DNA from: Phlyctochytrium arcticum
Taxonomy: Eukaryota > Chytridiomycota > Chytridiomycetes > Chytridiales > Chytridiaceae
DNA: 64,000 bases
NCBI GenBank assembly: GCA_025602905.1
Contig: JAHLKI010000015.1
Span: 248,001-312,000 of the forward strand
Direction: 5' to 3'
A program made the position numbers and the translations under genes. The first letter of the stretch is position 1, and every line of letters begins with the position of its first letter. The notes under the pieces are model-generated. The model was not told the DNA's origin. It saw nothing but the letters and a program-made list of their open reading frames with translations, and searched no databases. Of this stretch, positions 53,601 through 64,000 are shown in pieces.

Positions 53601-56600
53601 TGTCAATATTGCTGAAACGCTTTGCCTCTTTGGGCATTTGCTTGGCAATATCACCGCCAACAAATACGGCTTCCAAGTAAATCCACAAATTTTGCACTGC
53701 CAACCAATTTTCGATCACCTCCGATGCAGTAGACAGGTTGTGAACCCAGGTTTGAATAACTGGCTTGAAAGGGGCATTATACCGATTGCTCATTAAAGAT
53801 GCTAGAGTCATCAAACCATCCTCCATCTGAGAAATGATTTCTGATGTCGAAGACGGCTTCAAAATGAGATTGCCACGGTTCTTAAAACCGGCGAGGATGA
53901 AGCTCTTGTCTTCCCATTCAGTGACAACAGCCTTCAGCTTAATTTCGATGTCAGCCTCCTTAACAGCAGCAGTGCAAATGTCCTCAATATCTTCTCGATT
54001 CTCATTTAGCGGCGCATCCAGAAGATTTCTCAAGTAGAACATTTCCGGGTCCAGATTGAAGGTAGCATTGGTAAGTGTTTGTATTCGGTCCCAGTGACGC
54101 GACTGCATAGCTTTGTTGCTCATCATTTCTAAAAGGGGAACGATAGCCGTAAGATTGTCCACAATCTTTTTTAATTCCAGGAAAGCATCCCATTCTTTAA
54201 GCGCTTTGGGAAGCTTCTTAATTTTATTCTGGAACTCCGTCATGTCGTTGTTAATTTGCTCCAAATCGAGGTCTGTCCAAAGTGTTTCATTGTACTGCTG
54301 CCGCTTTTCCAAAACATCATTGTACAATCCATACAGATTTTGAAGTAGCTTGAGCTCTTTCTTGATTCGCACCAAAGTTGGAAATGGGGTAACCGGAAGA
54401 GAAAATAATTCTTCTCCGGCGGAATAGGTCTCCCATTTGCGGTTAAGTTCGTCAAATGAGCGCTGAAAGACGTTCAATCTCTCTGTTGCTGTTTTGGGCG
54501 GGATGCTTCCGACCATGGGTCCATTTTGGGAGTATTCAGCGGTAAAGTCATTTACATCCTGGGTGAATTTCTGTACAGAGCTGATGAGGTCGGCCTTGAA
54601 AACTGGTTGAATCTTTGAAAGATGAGTTTGTACATCGATCACGAGCTGCTTGAGTTTCTTCCAGCTGTACCGAAGGGAATCAACCATTTCCGTCTCTTCC
54701 TTACTGACGACGACTGAATGTTTTGTCAGCAGCAGATATGCCTCCTCAATGGGCGCTACCCGCATATCAATGTCAACCTCTGCTTCCCGGATCTCTGAAA
54801 GCGTCTGGACGGCCATACGTAGATCATCGATATCAGAAATTTTGCGACTAAGCTTTAGAGTTTTCCCTTCCATGTACTCCATAAGCTGCTCCATATCTGT
54901 CTTGACTTTTCGGTTAAGATTCAGACCATATTGCTGCTTCCATTCCTTAGTTTCCGCCATCAACGCTAATTTCAAAGGTTCGGAGGAAACCAGAAGCAAC
55001 CCAATTTGAGTTGTGGTCGCAATTTCATGAATCTCACGTTCAATGGCCTCATAGCGGTTGATTTCACTTTCAAAGTCTCCAATAGTTGGATTAGAATTCA
55101 GGAAGGCCTGTATGGTTTCTGTCTTGTCATCTTTCCAAAGGAAGTCATATTTGCTGGACTGTTCTCGGTGATTTTCCACCTCTTTACGCATTGAATTGAC
55201 AGTGGAACTCAGGGTAGCCATTGCTTTAAAAACATCTTTGTTGTTGGCAACCTGGGCGGTATCTTCCGGAGAACGTGGTGTAACATGTTCACCATCCCCC
55301 ACAGCCAAGAAAGTCCTCCAATTCAACGACAACTTCTTAGCGACTTCTACGACCATTTGCGCCGCGCGGTTAATTGCAACTTGGATGTCTTCCAGCTTCG
55401 GTTGCAAGACTACGTTGGGAATGTTAAGAACCAGCTCCGCCCGGAAAAAGGGTTTTTGACTTGCGGCGCGATTATATTGAGTGCCTGTGTAGTTTCCTAA
55501 TCGCGATCGGAGCAAGTCCAACGAGCCCTTCGTGCACTGAACCAAAGCCTCAAAGTTCTGATAGTTGAAATGATAGTAGACAGCTTCGTGGGCCATGCGA
55601 AGCTCCAAACTGGTAGATGTTGGAACACCTTTCGAAAGTTCTGCGATAATGTCACGCGCAGCCATTTCAATCAAGTTTGATCGATTTCCAATGACATTGA
55701 CGACAGCGGCGCAACGCTGCTCGGTTTTTTCCAGGAATGTCTCAACTGTCCACTGCTCTGTCTCGGATGGCGCCTCACAAAGGCAAAGTTCTGCAATTCG
55801 GCGAATGCCATGGTCAATGCGGACCTCAATAATGTCCAAAAGTTTGTCAACGAGTTCGTCAAGCTTTGCAAGTTGCGTATTATTGCGATGCAAATAATCA
55901 TCAAGATTTAAGGAGGTCCAAGTGTAAGCCGTCAGTCCTGGTTGGAGGGTTCGATCCAGCTCTTCAATGTGCGGGATCATTGCGCGGCGGAGGACGTTGG
56001 TAACCTTCAACAGAACCTTTTGCTTTGTCTGAAGTATAGAAGACAGTCCGCTGTAGAGATTTTTGTAGTACATCTCTTTAAGGCAAACGTTGCGCACACT
56101 TGGTGGAACTTGAAGCCCCAGTCGTTGCATATGTTTGGTCTCTTTAATCAACTGGAGAATCTGCGGGTCTAGGTTGACGTAAAGATTTCCCTCAGGATCG
56201 GCAACAAGTAAGGTGGCTTGCAACCCCGTTTTCGCCTCGTCAACAACATCGTACCAGGAACGGTACCAGAGCAATTCAAATTCGATCAGGGCTCGAGCGA
56301 GCTTGTTGTAGTTGCGAATGTGTTTTTTCGCTTCCGTCGAGTCCAACACCGATGTGTTTAGCTTAAAGTGCTTCATTGGATTTTCAATGCGACGATAGAG
56401 TTGACGTGCCCATTCAATCGCCCCAGAGACGGGAGGAGTGTTACGTGGAATCGGCGGAGACTCTTTGTGACGGGTGTACAACTTTCGAACGCCTTCCAAA
56501 TCGCGGCGAGTGTAGTGAACAAACACTTGATGGTACTTGGATTCCAAATCCAATTGCATGTCTTTGATCTGACTGAATTTCGAAAGCAAATTCAGAGCCT

Positions 56601-58581
56601 GCTCGGTGTTTGTAATGTGTTCAAAAGAAGCATCGATGAACTGTTGCAAATTTGCTTCCAAGTCAGAGATTTGCTTTTTGAAAGTGTTGTAATCGGAATC
56701 ATATTCCTGGAGTGAAGGTTGAAGGTTAACAGGTGCGACGTACTGCACAAATTACAGAAGCTACATACCATCTTGCGATGATCCAGAATATCGTACGGCT
56801 TACGTTGCATCTGCATCATGATGTTGGAGAATCGCTTGATGAGACTGTCCATTCCCTCAATGCCGAGTTTTTCAAGCAAAGAAAACTTCTCGATAATGGA
56901 GAACATATCCACAACTTTTTGAATTCTCTTGCAAAAAGCATCAAACTTCCCGAAGATGTACATTTCGGAAAAGTCAAACTGCTTCTCCTGTGGAGTTTCC
57001 GCTAATTTGCGCTAAAAACTCGCCTTTAGCTACGTTTACTTTGCACGAAGGAAAATAATGTTAGAGGTACCTTGACTTCATGGAAGACGCGTTGGTAAGC
57101 TTCATTCAGCCGAACACAATCGGTCAGTTTTCCAACCAAGAGTACTCGATCCTGGTCCCATAGTTTGCTCCCACCATCTTTGTAGATGTACTCCTTACAA
57201 CTTGTGATCATTTGATTTGTAATTTTGACAAAAAGCGATGTCATGCGCTCAGAAGTGTTGTAATAGCGGGATATGCTGTAGATCATTTTTATGGCATTGA
57301 TCAAACCTGGAATGGCCGGAACCATTCCAACGGGATCACTTCGGTAGAGCGGTTCACAGAATCTCTCCAGCGTGTATAGATATTTGACGTTATCCTGCGC
57401 AGGAGTTAGGCTTCAAGTACATCACGGTAGGGTATGATAACCGACCTTGCTCTCATTCGCCGCATCGGTTACCCTGTTGTCCAGATCTTTCCACGTCTTC
57501 AACAACGTGCGACTCTTGACTGCATGCAAAATCCCAATCACTCGCTTGCACATGGGGGATTTGAGTTGATCCGTGATGGAATTAAACTTCACCATGCGAG
57601 CTTTCCAATGAGCAAGTTCGGCATTCGGTCCAATATCATCTGCCTCCTTGCGCATCTGTTCGCTTTCAGCCAGTACCTGCTCAATCTGTTTGCACCATTC
57701 GGTGACGAGCGCTATGGTTGCACAATTAAAGAAGTGAAAGAGGTTTATAGATAATCAGCGGCTCTTACCTTCCAAAGCGTTGACAACATCCGGGTTATGA
57801 GCAGCGTTGGCGTACTCGCTGGGCTTCTTAAACGCCTCCAGATCCACCGTGCATTCATGCAATTGCACACTGTCGCAAAGATTTACCATTGCGACATCCA
57901 AATCAATGACAAACTTTTCAAGGACTTCCATAAAAGCTTTGACACTCTCATCCTTTTGTCGTGCCAGTACACCCCAATTCTCCTGTGCTTTGAGGGCAGG
58001 CAGAAGCACATGTTTCACTGTTGTCGTCAAGGATGGCAATAAATTCGGTGTAATTAACCCGAAGGAAACTTCCTGAAAGATATTGGCAGGTGTGATGGCC
58101 TTAGAACTCGGCCGAATAAAGAAACAACCGGTACCAGTCAGCACTTCACGGTTACCGGTGGTGACAATCAATGTGTTGGATTTGACAGCATTGAAACTTG
58201 GAACATTCTTGGGGATTTCGTCCTGCTGCACGCGATTAACACATATTCTCTTCTACTCGAACCCTCATGACTTACCTTTGTAGCTGGCTGCCAGAAGAAA
58301 AGAACTTTTTTAGCCCCCCCTTCGGCGAAAAAGTCATTTACCAAATCCAGCTTATTCCCTTGCAGGAATGAATTTTCCAATGTCGCGGGCTTTTCGTCAA
58401 TTGAAGAAGCGAATTTCTCCAAAAGATACCGATGTCGAGCATCCAAGGCTGCTCGTTTCTTCTCAACGGCGTTGACTGCTGCCGCTCGTTTCTTTGGATC
58501 CACAGCCGTGTCGTGGAAGAGAGTAGGATTGGACCTGTAAAGGTTGCCCATACTCCCACGCGTGGCGGCTATTTCCGCCAT
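44657..58581 (-). CDS. Outer-arm axonemal dynein heavy chain, DNAH5/DNAH8 (gamma) type
   Basis: Seven exons (58276..58581, 57769..58225, 57446..57711, 57071..57394, 56769..57011, 45058..56742, 44657..44998) give about 4540 aa. The N-terminal tail matches DNAH5/8 ([52 protein letters not shown]). The motor has four P-loops: GPAGTGKT (AAA1, ~residue 1900), GPTGTGKSK (AAA2, ~2180), GEPGTAKT (AAA3, ~2510) and GVGGSGKQS (AAA4, ~2870), then the coiled-coil stalk and AAA5-6. The C-terminus [15 protein letters not shown]...[20 protein letters not shown] is diagnostic of DNAH5/8 rather than DNAH9/11/17. It powers the flagellar beat of zoospores. Exon 6 is 11,685 nt long, remarkable next to exons of 23-200 nt elsewhere. 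The start at 58581 ([17 protein letters not shown]) is the first ATG in frame. Confidence 0.96.
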
Positions 58582-58870
58582 CTCTGCGTCCGCGCGCTTG
58601 GGCTTCAATGAGCTCGTGTATACGCCTGGATGGAGCAAGGAACGCAAATATGCAGTGGCCTGCACTGCTAGCTATTTGCTGCTGAACTCCGCAGTGCTCT
58701 CGGCCGACGCGCTCACCAAATCTCCGAAGTTGATGTAAGCAAACTTCGCCACACCCACGCGTGCAGGTTCCTCATTTATCCTTTTTTGGGTAAATAGAAA
58801 GTCATGACATCTTTTGCACATTTTTCCAATTTTTTGTCCTGGTCGGCAGACTCCGCACGACTCGCCAAAC
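58582..58870. promoter_or_regulatory. Divergent promoter region, dynein heavy chain and SETD6-like gene
   Basis: The two start codons are 289 bp apart, so flagellar dynein and a SET methyltransferase share this interval. No TATA box seen. Confidence 0.5.
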
Positions 58871-60704
58871 ATGACGGTCGAGCCAGGTGCTGAAGGGTCA
58901 GGGGCTCGCCTCAGAATCCTTCGAGAATGGTTTTTACAGCATGGGGTTGTATTTGATGAGGAGGCTATAGAGTTGCAAGCTCATGTCCGGGGAGCGCAAG
59001 CAGACGGCGACTCCTTTGGGATTCTTTCCAAGTCAAACTTGAACATAGACGATACAGGTAAGTCTAAAAAGCGATTTGGTACTTGCAAGCACTGATGTTA
59101 TTTCCTTCCCTCTTTCAAAGTTTGTCACATTTCAAAAGACGCAATACTGTCTATCAAAAACTGTGGTATTGCGGACATCCTTGAAGAGGCAGAATTGGGT
59201 GGGGTTTTCGCTCTTGCGCTGGCGTTATTGTATGAATTTTCACTCGGCATGCGATCGCCATGGTACGGCTATCTTCAATCTCTTCCAGAGCGGGAGAATC
59301 TACCGATGTTTTGGAACGAGAGCGATGTTGCTGAACTGGCGGGCACTGATCTGTCCGATTCTCTGCTATCCGACAAGTCTTTATTACGTGATGACTACGA
59401 GACCCTTCTTAAGCCAGTTTTGGAGGCCCATCCACTTATATTTCACGACCGGAAACATTTTACCTTCGAAAAATTTCTGGATGCGTCGTCGCTCGTGAGT
59501 TCCAGATCTTTCGAAGTCGACTACTATCATGGGGAGGCTATGGTTCCGCTTGCAGATATCTTCAATCATAAATCTGGTGCTGAAAATGTGCACTTTGAGG
59601 CCTTAGCTGAGGTTTGTACCACTTGTGGTGCAAGTGGCCCTTGTTGGTGCACCTTGTTGGATAGTGATGAGGAGTGGGAGGAAGTGTCCGAATTTGATGA
59701 TATCGATGACGAGAATGAAATGGAAGAAAGTGGCAATGACGATGAGTCTGACTGTGGAAGTGCGCCGCCCTCACTCTATGATCCAGACGATTGGGTCCAA
59801 GATGCCGAGGAGCGATCCAAGTTACTCATGTTGGATGATACCCCACTTGCCGATGTTCAAGATCTCATCGACATGACGGTGGTTCGGCCTTGTAAGGCTG
59901 GACAAGAGGTCTTCAACACATATGGGGAGCGCAGCAATATGCAGCTACTTCATCGCTATGGTTTCGCAGAACTGAATAACGTGCATGACAGTGTAGACAT
60001 TGACTATGACGACATTTTCGCTGCTATCTCTGGACGGCTGACAAATGAGAGGTTGGCCGAACGTCGGGAGTTTTGGCTCAAAATTGGAAGGAAGACCGTG
60101 GCAGAGAAACTACAACCTGATGAGGAGGAGGACAGCGATGATGAAGACAATGGGTCGCAAGATGGAGGGATAGACGGAGATCCAATGAACGAGGAAAGCA
60201 GTTCGGAGGAGGACGCAGAGGATTCCTTTTCTCTTACTCGGACTGGTCCATCCGAATTTCTTACTGCATTCCTACATGTTCTCTTTGTGGATGACAAAAC
60301 GTTCAAGACCTTCGCGAATGACGCCCAGCGATTTCAGCGCTACATCGACCAGCTGGCTTCTGGAGGCTGGTCTGTCAAATCATCAAGTTCTGTTGTAAAA
60401 AGTAAAGGAAAGATAAGGGGCAAAGCGACAGGGCAGTCTCCAATCGCACGAGGTATATGCATGTGTCTAGTGGAAGTTGCAGGAAATCGTTTGAAAAAAT
60501 TTCCAACCTCGCTTTCGGAAGATAAGGCCAAGTTACGTCAACTGGTATGTCATCTTTCTTACTCATACCAATTTGGGTCTAACCTTTACATTGCTTCTCT
60601 AGCCAAAAGCCCCTTCCAACCTTCGATGGGCGTTGATTTTGCGCGTGGGACAAAAAGAAATTTTGGAGGGTGTGATCACGCAATTTGGAAGCCAGACAAA
60701 ATAG
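58871..60704 (+). CDS. SET-domain protein lysine methyltransferase, SETD6/RKM4 type
   Basis: Three exons (58871..59057, 59121..60544, 60603..60704) give 570 aa. The split SET domain is seen in WFLQHGVVFDEEAIELQAHV and VCHISKDAILSIKNC at the N-terminus, then SRSFEVDY and MVPLADIFNHKSGAENVHFE (SAM-binding NH motif), an acidic insert (EEVSEFDDIDDENEMEESGN), and EVFNTYGERSNMQLLHRYGF (catalytic Tyr-Gly motif). A Rubisco-LSMT-like C-terminal substrate domain follows, ending LRWALILRVGQKEILE. Fungal RKM4 methylates ribosomal protein eL42; animal SETD6 methylates RELA and others. Which substrate applies here is not visible. The acidic insert is longer than usual. Exon 3 reads in a different frame from the retained intron, supporting the splice. 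Confidence 0.9.
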
Positions 60705-60770
60705 ACCGACCACATCTCCGCCATACTATTTAACTATTTATTTGCAAATGTAAATACAATCACTCCACGT

Positions 60771-61491
60771 TTATGGGCCCTGGCCCATTCGACCTCGACC
60801 CGAAAATCTGCAACACTTGGATGGTTCAATAGATTGGGTGTATCGCATCACCTCGGGGGGCACGAAACTTTGCCTTGTAATTGTTGTGTATGTTCTAGGA
60901 TCCGTACCAATGCCTAGGGGGCTGGGAAAATCGTGCTTCAACTGTAGATGGTCCGCTGTCATTCCCGGAAAGAGCCGTGATGGGGGAGCAGGAGTAAGTT
61001 CAGGAGCGAAAGCTCCAACCGTTTGCTTGGTTGTTGTTATGTAACTGTGCACACAATCAGTACCATCCAATACCTCGCGAAAAAGTGGGCACTTACTCTA
61101 GGGCTTCATCCGGATTCCCCATTCGCAATTCATGGCCGTGACGCGATCCAACCGGTAGGCCGGCGGCTCTCATCCCACCGTCAATTCTGTCACGGGCTTG
61201 GTAAGCATCTCGTTGCGATGTACTCGCATTAGCACAATCCTCATTGCCGAATGTAAAGTGCTCTCGACGAAGGAGTTGATGAGTAGCAGCGCACTGCTTT
61301 AAGGAGTCCATATGTCCTATAGGATCTTGTACCCCTTGATACGTAGATTGAGAAACCGATTGGGGTGTCTTCGTTTCAGGGTCGTGAGCGATTGGGTTTT
61401 TAGTCGCTGCGTTCGTGATGGCGGCAGGCTTGATTGCGCCAGTCGGATTCACGTATGCGGTTGATGTTACGGACTTGGCAGTAATAGGCAT
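60771..61491 (-). CDS. Candidate axonemal microtubule-associated protein 1
   Basis: Two exons, 61097..61491 and 60771..61044, join in phase to 222 aa. The protein has few hydrophobic residues and is rich in Thr, Pro and Tyr, with short repeated patterns: STYQGVQDP, DYITTTKQTVGAF, RTYTTITRQSFVPPE. HLQLKHDFPSPLGIGTDP lies between them. This style (Tyr-Thr-Thr stretches, 'KxDF' and Pro-Gly turns, no classic domain) is typical of microtubule inner proteins and other small sperm or cilium proteins. No family name could be assigned. A second gene of the same style lies 480 nt upstream on the same strand. The axonemal role is inference from composition and neighbourhood. Confidence 0.65.
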
Positions 61492-61971
61492 TTCATTACC
61501 AAATATGATGCTGGTTTTGTTTGCGGCTCGCTTGGGTAGGAAGGTTTACCAAAAAAAAACTCAGATAATGAATGTGCTGCGCAGTACCATTTTTTCCGCC
61601 AATTTCTGGTGGTCAGAGGATATCGCGCCAAAGTTTTTGTAAACCGATTGGGACCAGCTAGAACCAGTTTTTCGATCGTCATCATATTCTTCTAGTACAT
61701 GACTCGGTACCACCCCTGCCCGACGTCTATTTGGTAACACACCGGCGTGCGGTTGGAAGGAGTCGGTGTAATGTGAAGTGGTAGCATTTTTGCCCTCATT
61801 TCCCAGCTTGATGACAGTCAGTTTTGCCTATGATATAATGCACATGGGAGGATTGTGGAGGCCATACCGTAAAGTGGGTGGATCGAAGATCTTGAATGAC
61901 TTTCGTCATATCCGGACGCAAGGAATTAAAATTGAGATTTTCGGGGATGTTCGCTCCCGCTGATAACTTTT
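61492..61971 (-). other. Intergenic region between the two candidate axonemal genes
   Basis: About 480 nt; no gene recognised. It should contain the promoter of the downstream (minus-strand) gene. Confidence 0.35.
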
Positions 61972-63045
61972 TTAGCTGGAAGCCGGTAGCCAGCCTTTAC
62001 AGCAGTAAATACCTTCCTTAGCCTCGCTGACATAGTTTGTCGGTTCTCCATCTAAACCCTCCAGGACATGGGAAATATTGGACGGCTTCGCAGATGGAGG
62101 GATGGGAATTGGAGGAAGCGGTTGATATGCGGAAGTCGTACTAGTGGTGTAGTCAGTATCGTCTCCGCCCAGGGAAATATTAACTTTGCTTTTGTGACGC
62201 GCAGATATGACGGGACGAGCTTGAGGCTTCGGCTACTCAATGAACCTTTAGTACGACTTGCGACTCCGGGGGCATACGAATGAACTTACCTTAAAGAAGG
62301 TTGTCGAATATGTGGTAGTTCCTGGATTAGTATTTTCCTCGCAGTAAATAGGTGGATAAAGCTTAGAAAGTGTTAGCAAGTTGTAACAACAATGCAAATC
62401 ATGTACATACCTGGTATTTTTTCAGGATATCTTTCGGATCACCACGATGGAGACCCTTCCAGGAGAATCACTAAGATTAATGTCAGAAAATAATAGGTGC
62501 TATTTGAACCAACCGCTGTGTCGTGCCCGGGAAAGTCTTGCTTTGTCCGAGATGCAGCGTGGTCATCCCCGCCATCCGGTCCATCGAGGGAAAAATGAGA
62601 CCGGTCGATATCCGCGGCCACTATAAAGATTGTAAGGAAGCAATCATTTTATTTGTTGCCGCTCGTACATTGCTTTGTTTCCCGGCGGGCCGCGTTGTAA
62701 TCCACATGTTTCCGTATAAAATCTTGTTTCATCGTACTCTGCCATTGGGGCGGTACTTCATCAGCATAGTTTGAATTGTGCGATCCAGCCTCATTATTGG
62801 ATTTCGCTGCATTTGAACAAGATTTTTCATTAATTTCAAAGTCGGCATCCCTCTGCAAAAAAATACTTACGAACGTAGAGATTATCTCTGGCCTTTCCAT
62901 ACAACCTACATCGCATATATTCTCGATGCTGTTGCGACAAATCTAGCCATCGAGGATCATATTCGGGCGCATGAACCACACTTGGTGGCTCTTGTAACAG
63001 AGATTTCGTTGCTTGGGCATTCCGTGTACCAATGAGGCTAGCCAT
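61972..63045 (-). CDS. Candidate axonemal microtubule-associated protein 2
   Basis: Six exons in phase (62871..63045, 62669..62806, 62514..62620, 62411..62455, 62290..62337, 61972..62232) give 257 aa. Characteristic pieces are EYDPRWLDLSQQHREYM, VPPQWQSTMKQDFIRKHVDY, ASRTKQDFPGHD, LHRGDPKDILKKYQ, NPGTTTYSTTFFKPKPQARP and VNISLGGDDTDYTTSTTSAY. Repeated TTxY/STT and 'KQDF' motifs and the lack of a globular core recall microtubule inner proteins and SAXO-like axonemal stabilisers. Two exons are only 45 and 48 nt. In exon 1 a nearer acceptor would leave an 18-nt intron, so the 64-nt intron is preferred. Function is inferred from motif style and from the dynein gene next door. Confidence 0.7.
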
Positions 63046-63221
63046 TTTTTTCTCTATTGGGATTGCCTTACAATTTGAACTCTAAACATTGGAGGCGCGT
63101 CGGAGTTCGGAGAATTTGACGAGTTATGATCCGTTATTAGAACAAACCGCAAGAACTAACAAATGACCAAATTAAATAGATAGACAAACTTATGTACATA
63201 GATATTGGACATCAGCTTTTA

Positions 63222-63853
63222 CTAACGCTGGACGCTGCTATACGTCGTCCGTTGGGACCATCGATCCTGGAAGAATAATAAGATAGGAGCCAGCTTCCCA
63301 ATAATCAGATATTTGTTTACCTTGAAAAAAAAAGCGGTATACGGTTTTGTTGCTGCCACCACGAGAAGAGATATTACAATGATGATGAACGAGTAAATGA
63401 TGAATTCGTCTTTATAGCTGCCAAGTTCTAATCAAACATGTGAGCGAAGGTCAGACGTGATCCAGATTTTGGAAATGCCACGACTTACGATAACATTGAA
63501 CTTCCCAGTTCTCATCGCCTCTCAAGGTAGGAGTAGGTGAGATCCCGGGTGTTTCAGTGCCCAACAATGTTGTAGTGGTTGGAAGTGGTGGAAGAGCCGG
63601 CAGGACACATATTCCCGATTCTTCACAAAAGTTCTTAGTGCAATGTGAACAGTCCTGTACCACTTTGATGGCGGAATTTGGAGCGCATACACATTTACAG
63701 AATACAGTTGTATTAGCAGCTTCGACTGACTGTAAACTCTGATATGAGTAACCAATTTACAATGAAGATGGCAGGAGACGGACTAACTTGGGAAAAGTAA
63801 CAGAGGAAAAGAGCTAGCACCACAAGAAGGCAGTTTCTGTGCCCAAATATCAT
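63222..63853 (-). CDS. Small Cys-rich single-pass membrane protein
   Basis: Four exons in phase (63788..63853, 63489..63738, 63321..63427, 63222..63266) give 155 aa. Exon 1 is a signal peptide (MIFGHRNCLLVVLALFLCYF). The lumenal part has FCKCVCAPNSAIKVVQDC, SHCTKNFCEESGIC, then a Thr/Pro-rich linker and NWEVQCYQ. A membrane helix follows (FIIYSFIIIVISLLVVAATK), then a short cytosolic tail (DRWSQRTTYSSVQR). The CxCxC, xxCxxC and FC spacing resembles an uncharacterised protein conserved across fungi whose lumenal domain has the same order of cysteines. Function unknown. The frame is also open upstream to 63976, but the Met before the signal peptide is the natural start. Confidence 0.75.
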
Positions 63854-64000
63854 CTTATCAACAGCGCTGACGATGTTTGCGAAGTACTCTCTACATTCGC
63901 TAAAGGATCTGTGTCGGTGTGTCAAAGTCAACTTCGGGTCAACCTGCTTGCGGGGTCGGAGCCAGCGTTGTGTCACACAGAATTTTGAGAGTCAAATTCT

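Noticed and set aside
1..64000. tRNA or rRNA genes
   Set aside because: Intergenic stretches were scanned for tRNA A/B boxes, cloverleaf pairing and rRNA core sequences; none was convincing.

Overview
The window is nuclear DNA of a zoosporic (flagellated) fungus, most probably a chytrid of the Spizellomycetales type. Four things point there: dense genes with many short introns (mostly 50-70 nt, GT-AG, with a CTAAT/CTGAC-like branch site near the 3' end); typically fungal proteins (KAR5 family, a fungal Cys-rich membrane protein); axonemal genes absent from non-flagellated fungi (outer-arm dynein heavy chain, CFAP410, two candidate axonemal microtubule proteins); and a Fanzor-type nuclease, a family known from chytrids. 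The species assignment is inference. Exon limits were read by eye from splice signals, reading phase and family similarity, and no transcript was available.

Layout. 0-9 kb: end of a Lys-rich gene, a stress-type hydrophilin (-), a glutathione transferase, a divergent Ham1/ITPase-like protein, CFAP410, RNase H2 subunit B, a small basic protein and PTRHD1 (all + after the hydrophilin). 9-24 kb: SPT6 (-), a DCAF6-like WD40 protein (-), a 16-exon KAR5/GEX1/Brambleberry karyogamy gene (+), a coiled-coil protein with a dynein-adaptor CC1-box motif (-), and membrane protein A (-). 24-28.5 kb is an accessory-looking stretch: a frame-disrupted gene, a zinc-knuckle-like ORF, a 289-bp direct duplication, and a ~180-bp non-coding direct repeat with an internal hairpin. 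28.5-36 kb: a WKF-domain nucleolar-type protein (+), importin-11/Kap120 (-), choline/ethanolamine kinase (-). 36-38.5 kb: a damaged Fanzor (TnpB-superfamily) gene (-) with a 25-bp G/C homopolymer in its N-terminal coding part. 38.5-44 kb: ARP1/centractin (-), mitochondrial-type NDP kinase (+), a low-complexity protein (+), membrane protein B (+, paralogue of A). 44.6-58.6 kb: one outer-arm dynein heavy chain (DNAH5/8 type, -) with an 11.7-kb exon. 58.9-64 kb: a SETD6/RKM4-like methyltransferase (+), two adjacent candidate axonemal proteins (-), and a small Cys-rich single-pass membrane protein (-).

Functional themes: flagellum and dynein/dynactin (CFAP410, CC1-box protein, ARP1, dynein heavy chain, two candidate microtubule inner proteins), nucleic-acid upkeep and transcription (SPT6, RNase H2B), and nuclear fusion (KAR5). 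The most unusual items are the Fanzor gene and its apparent decay, the KAR5 homologue, the CC1-box adaptor candidate, and the repeat-rich 24-28.5 kb block. No tRNA, rRNA or CRISPR array was recognised.
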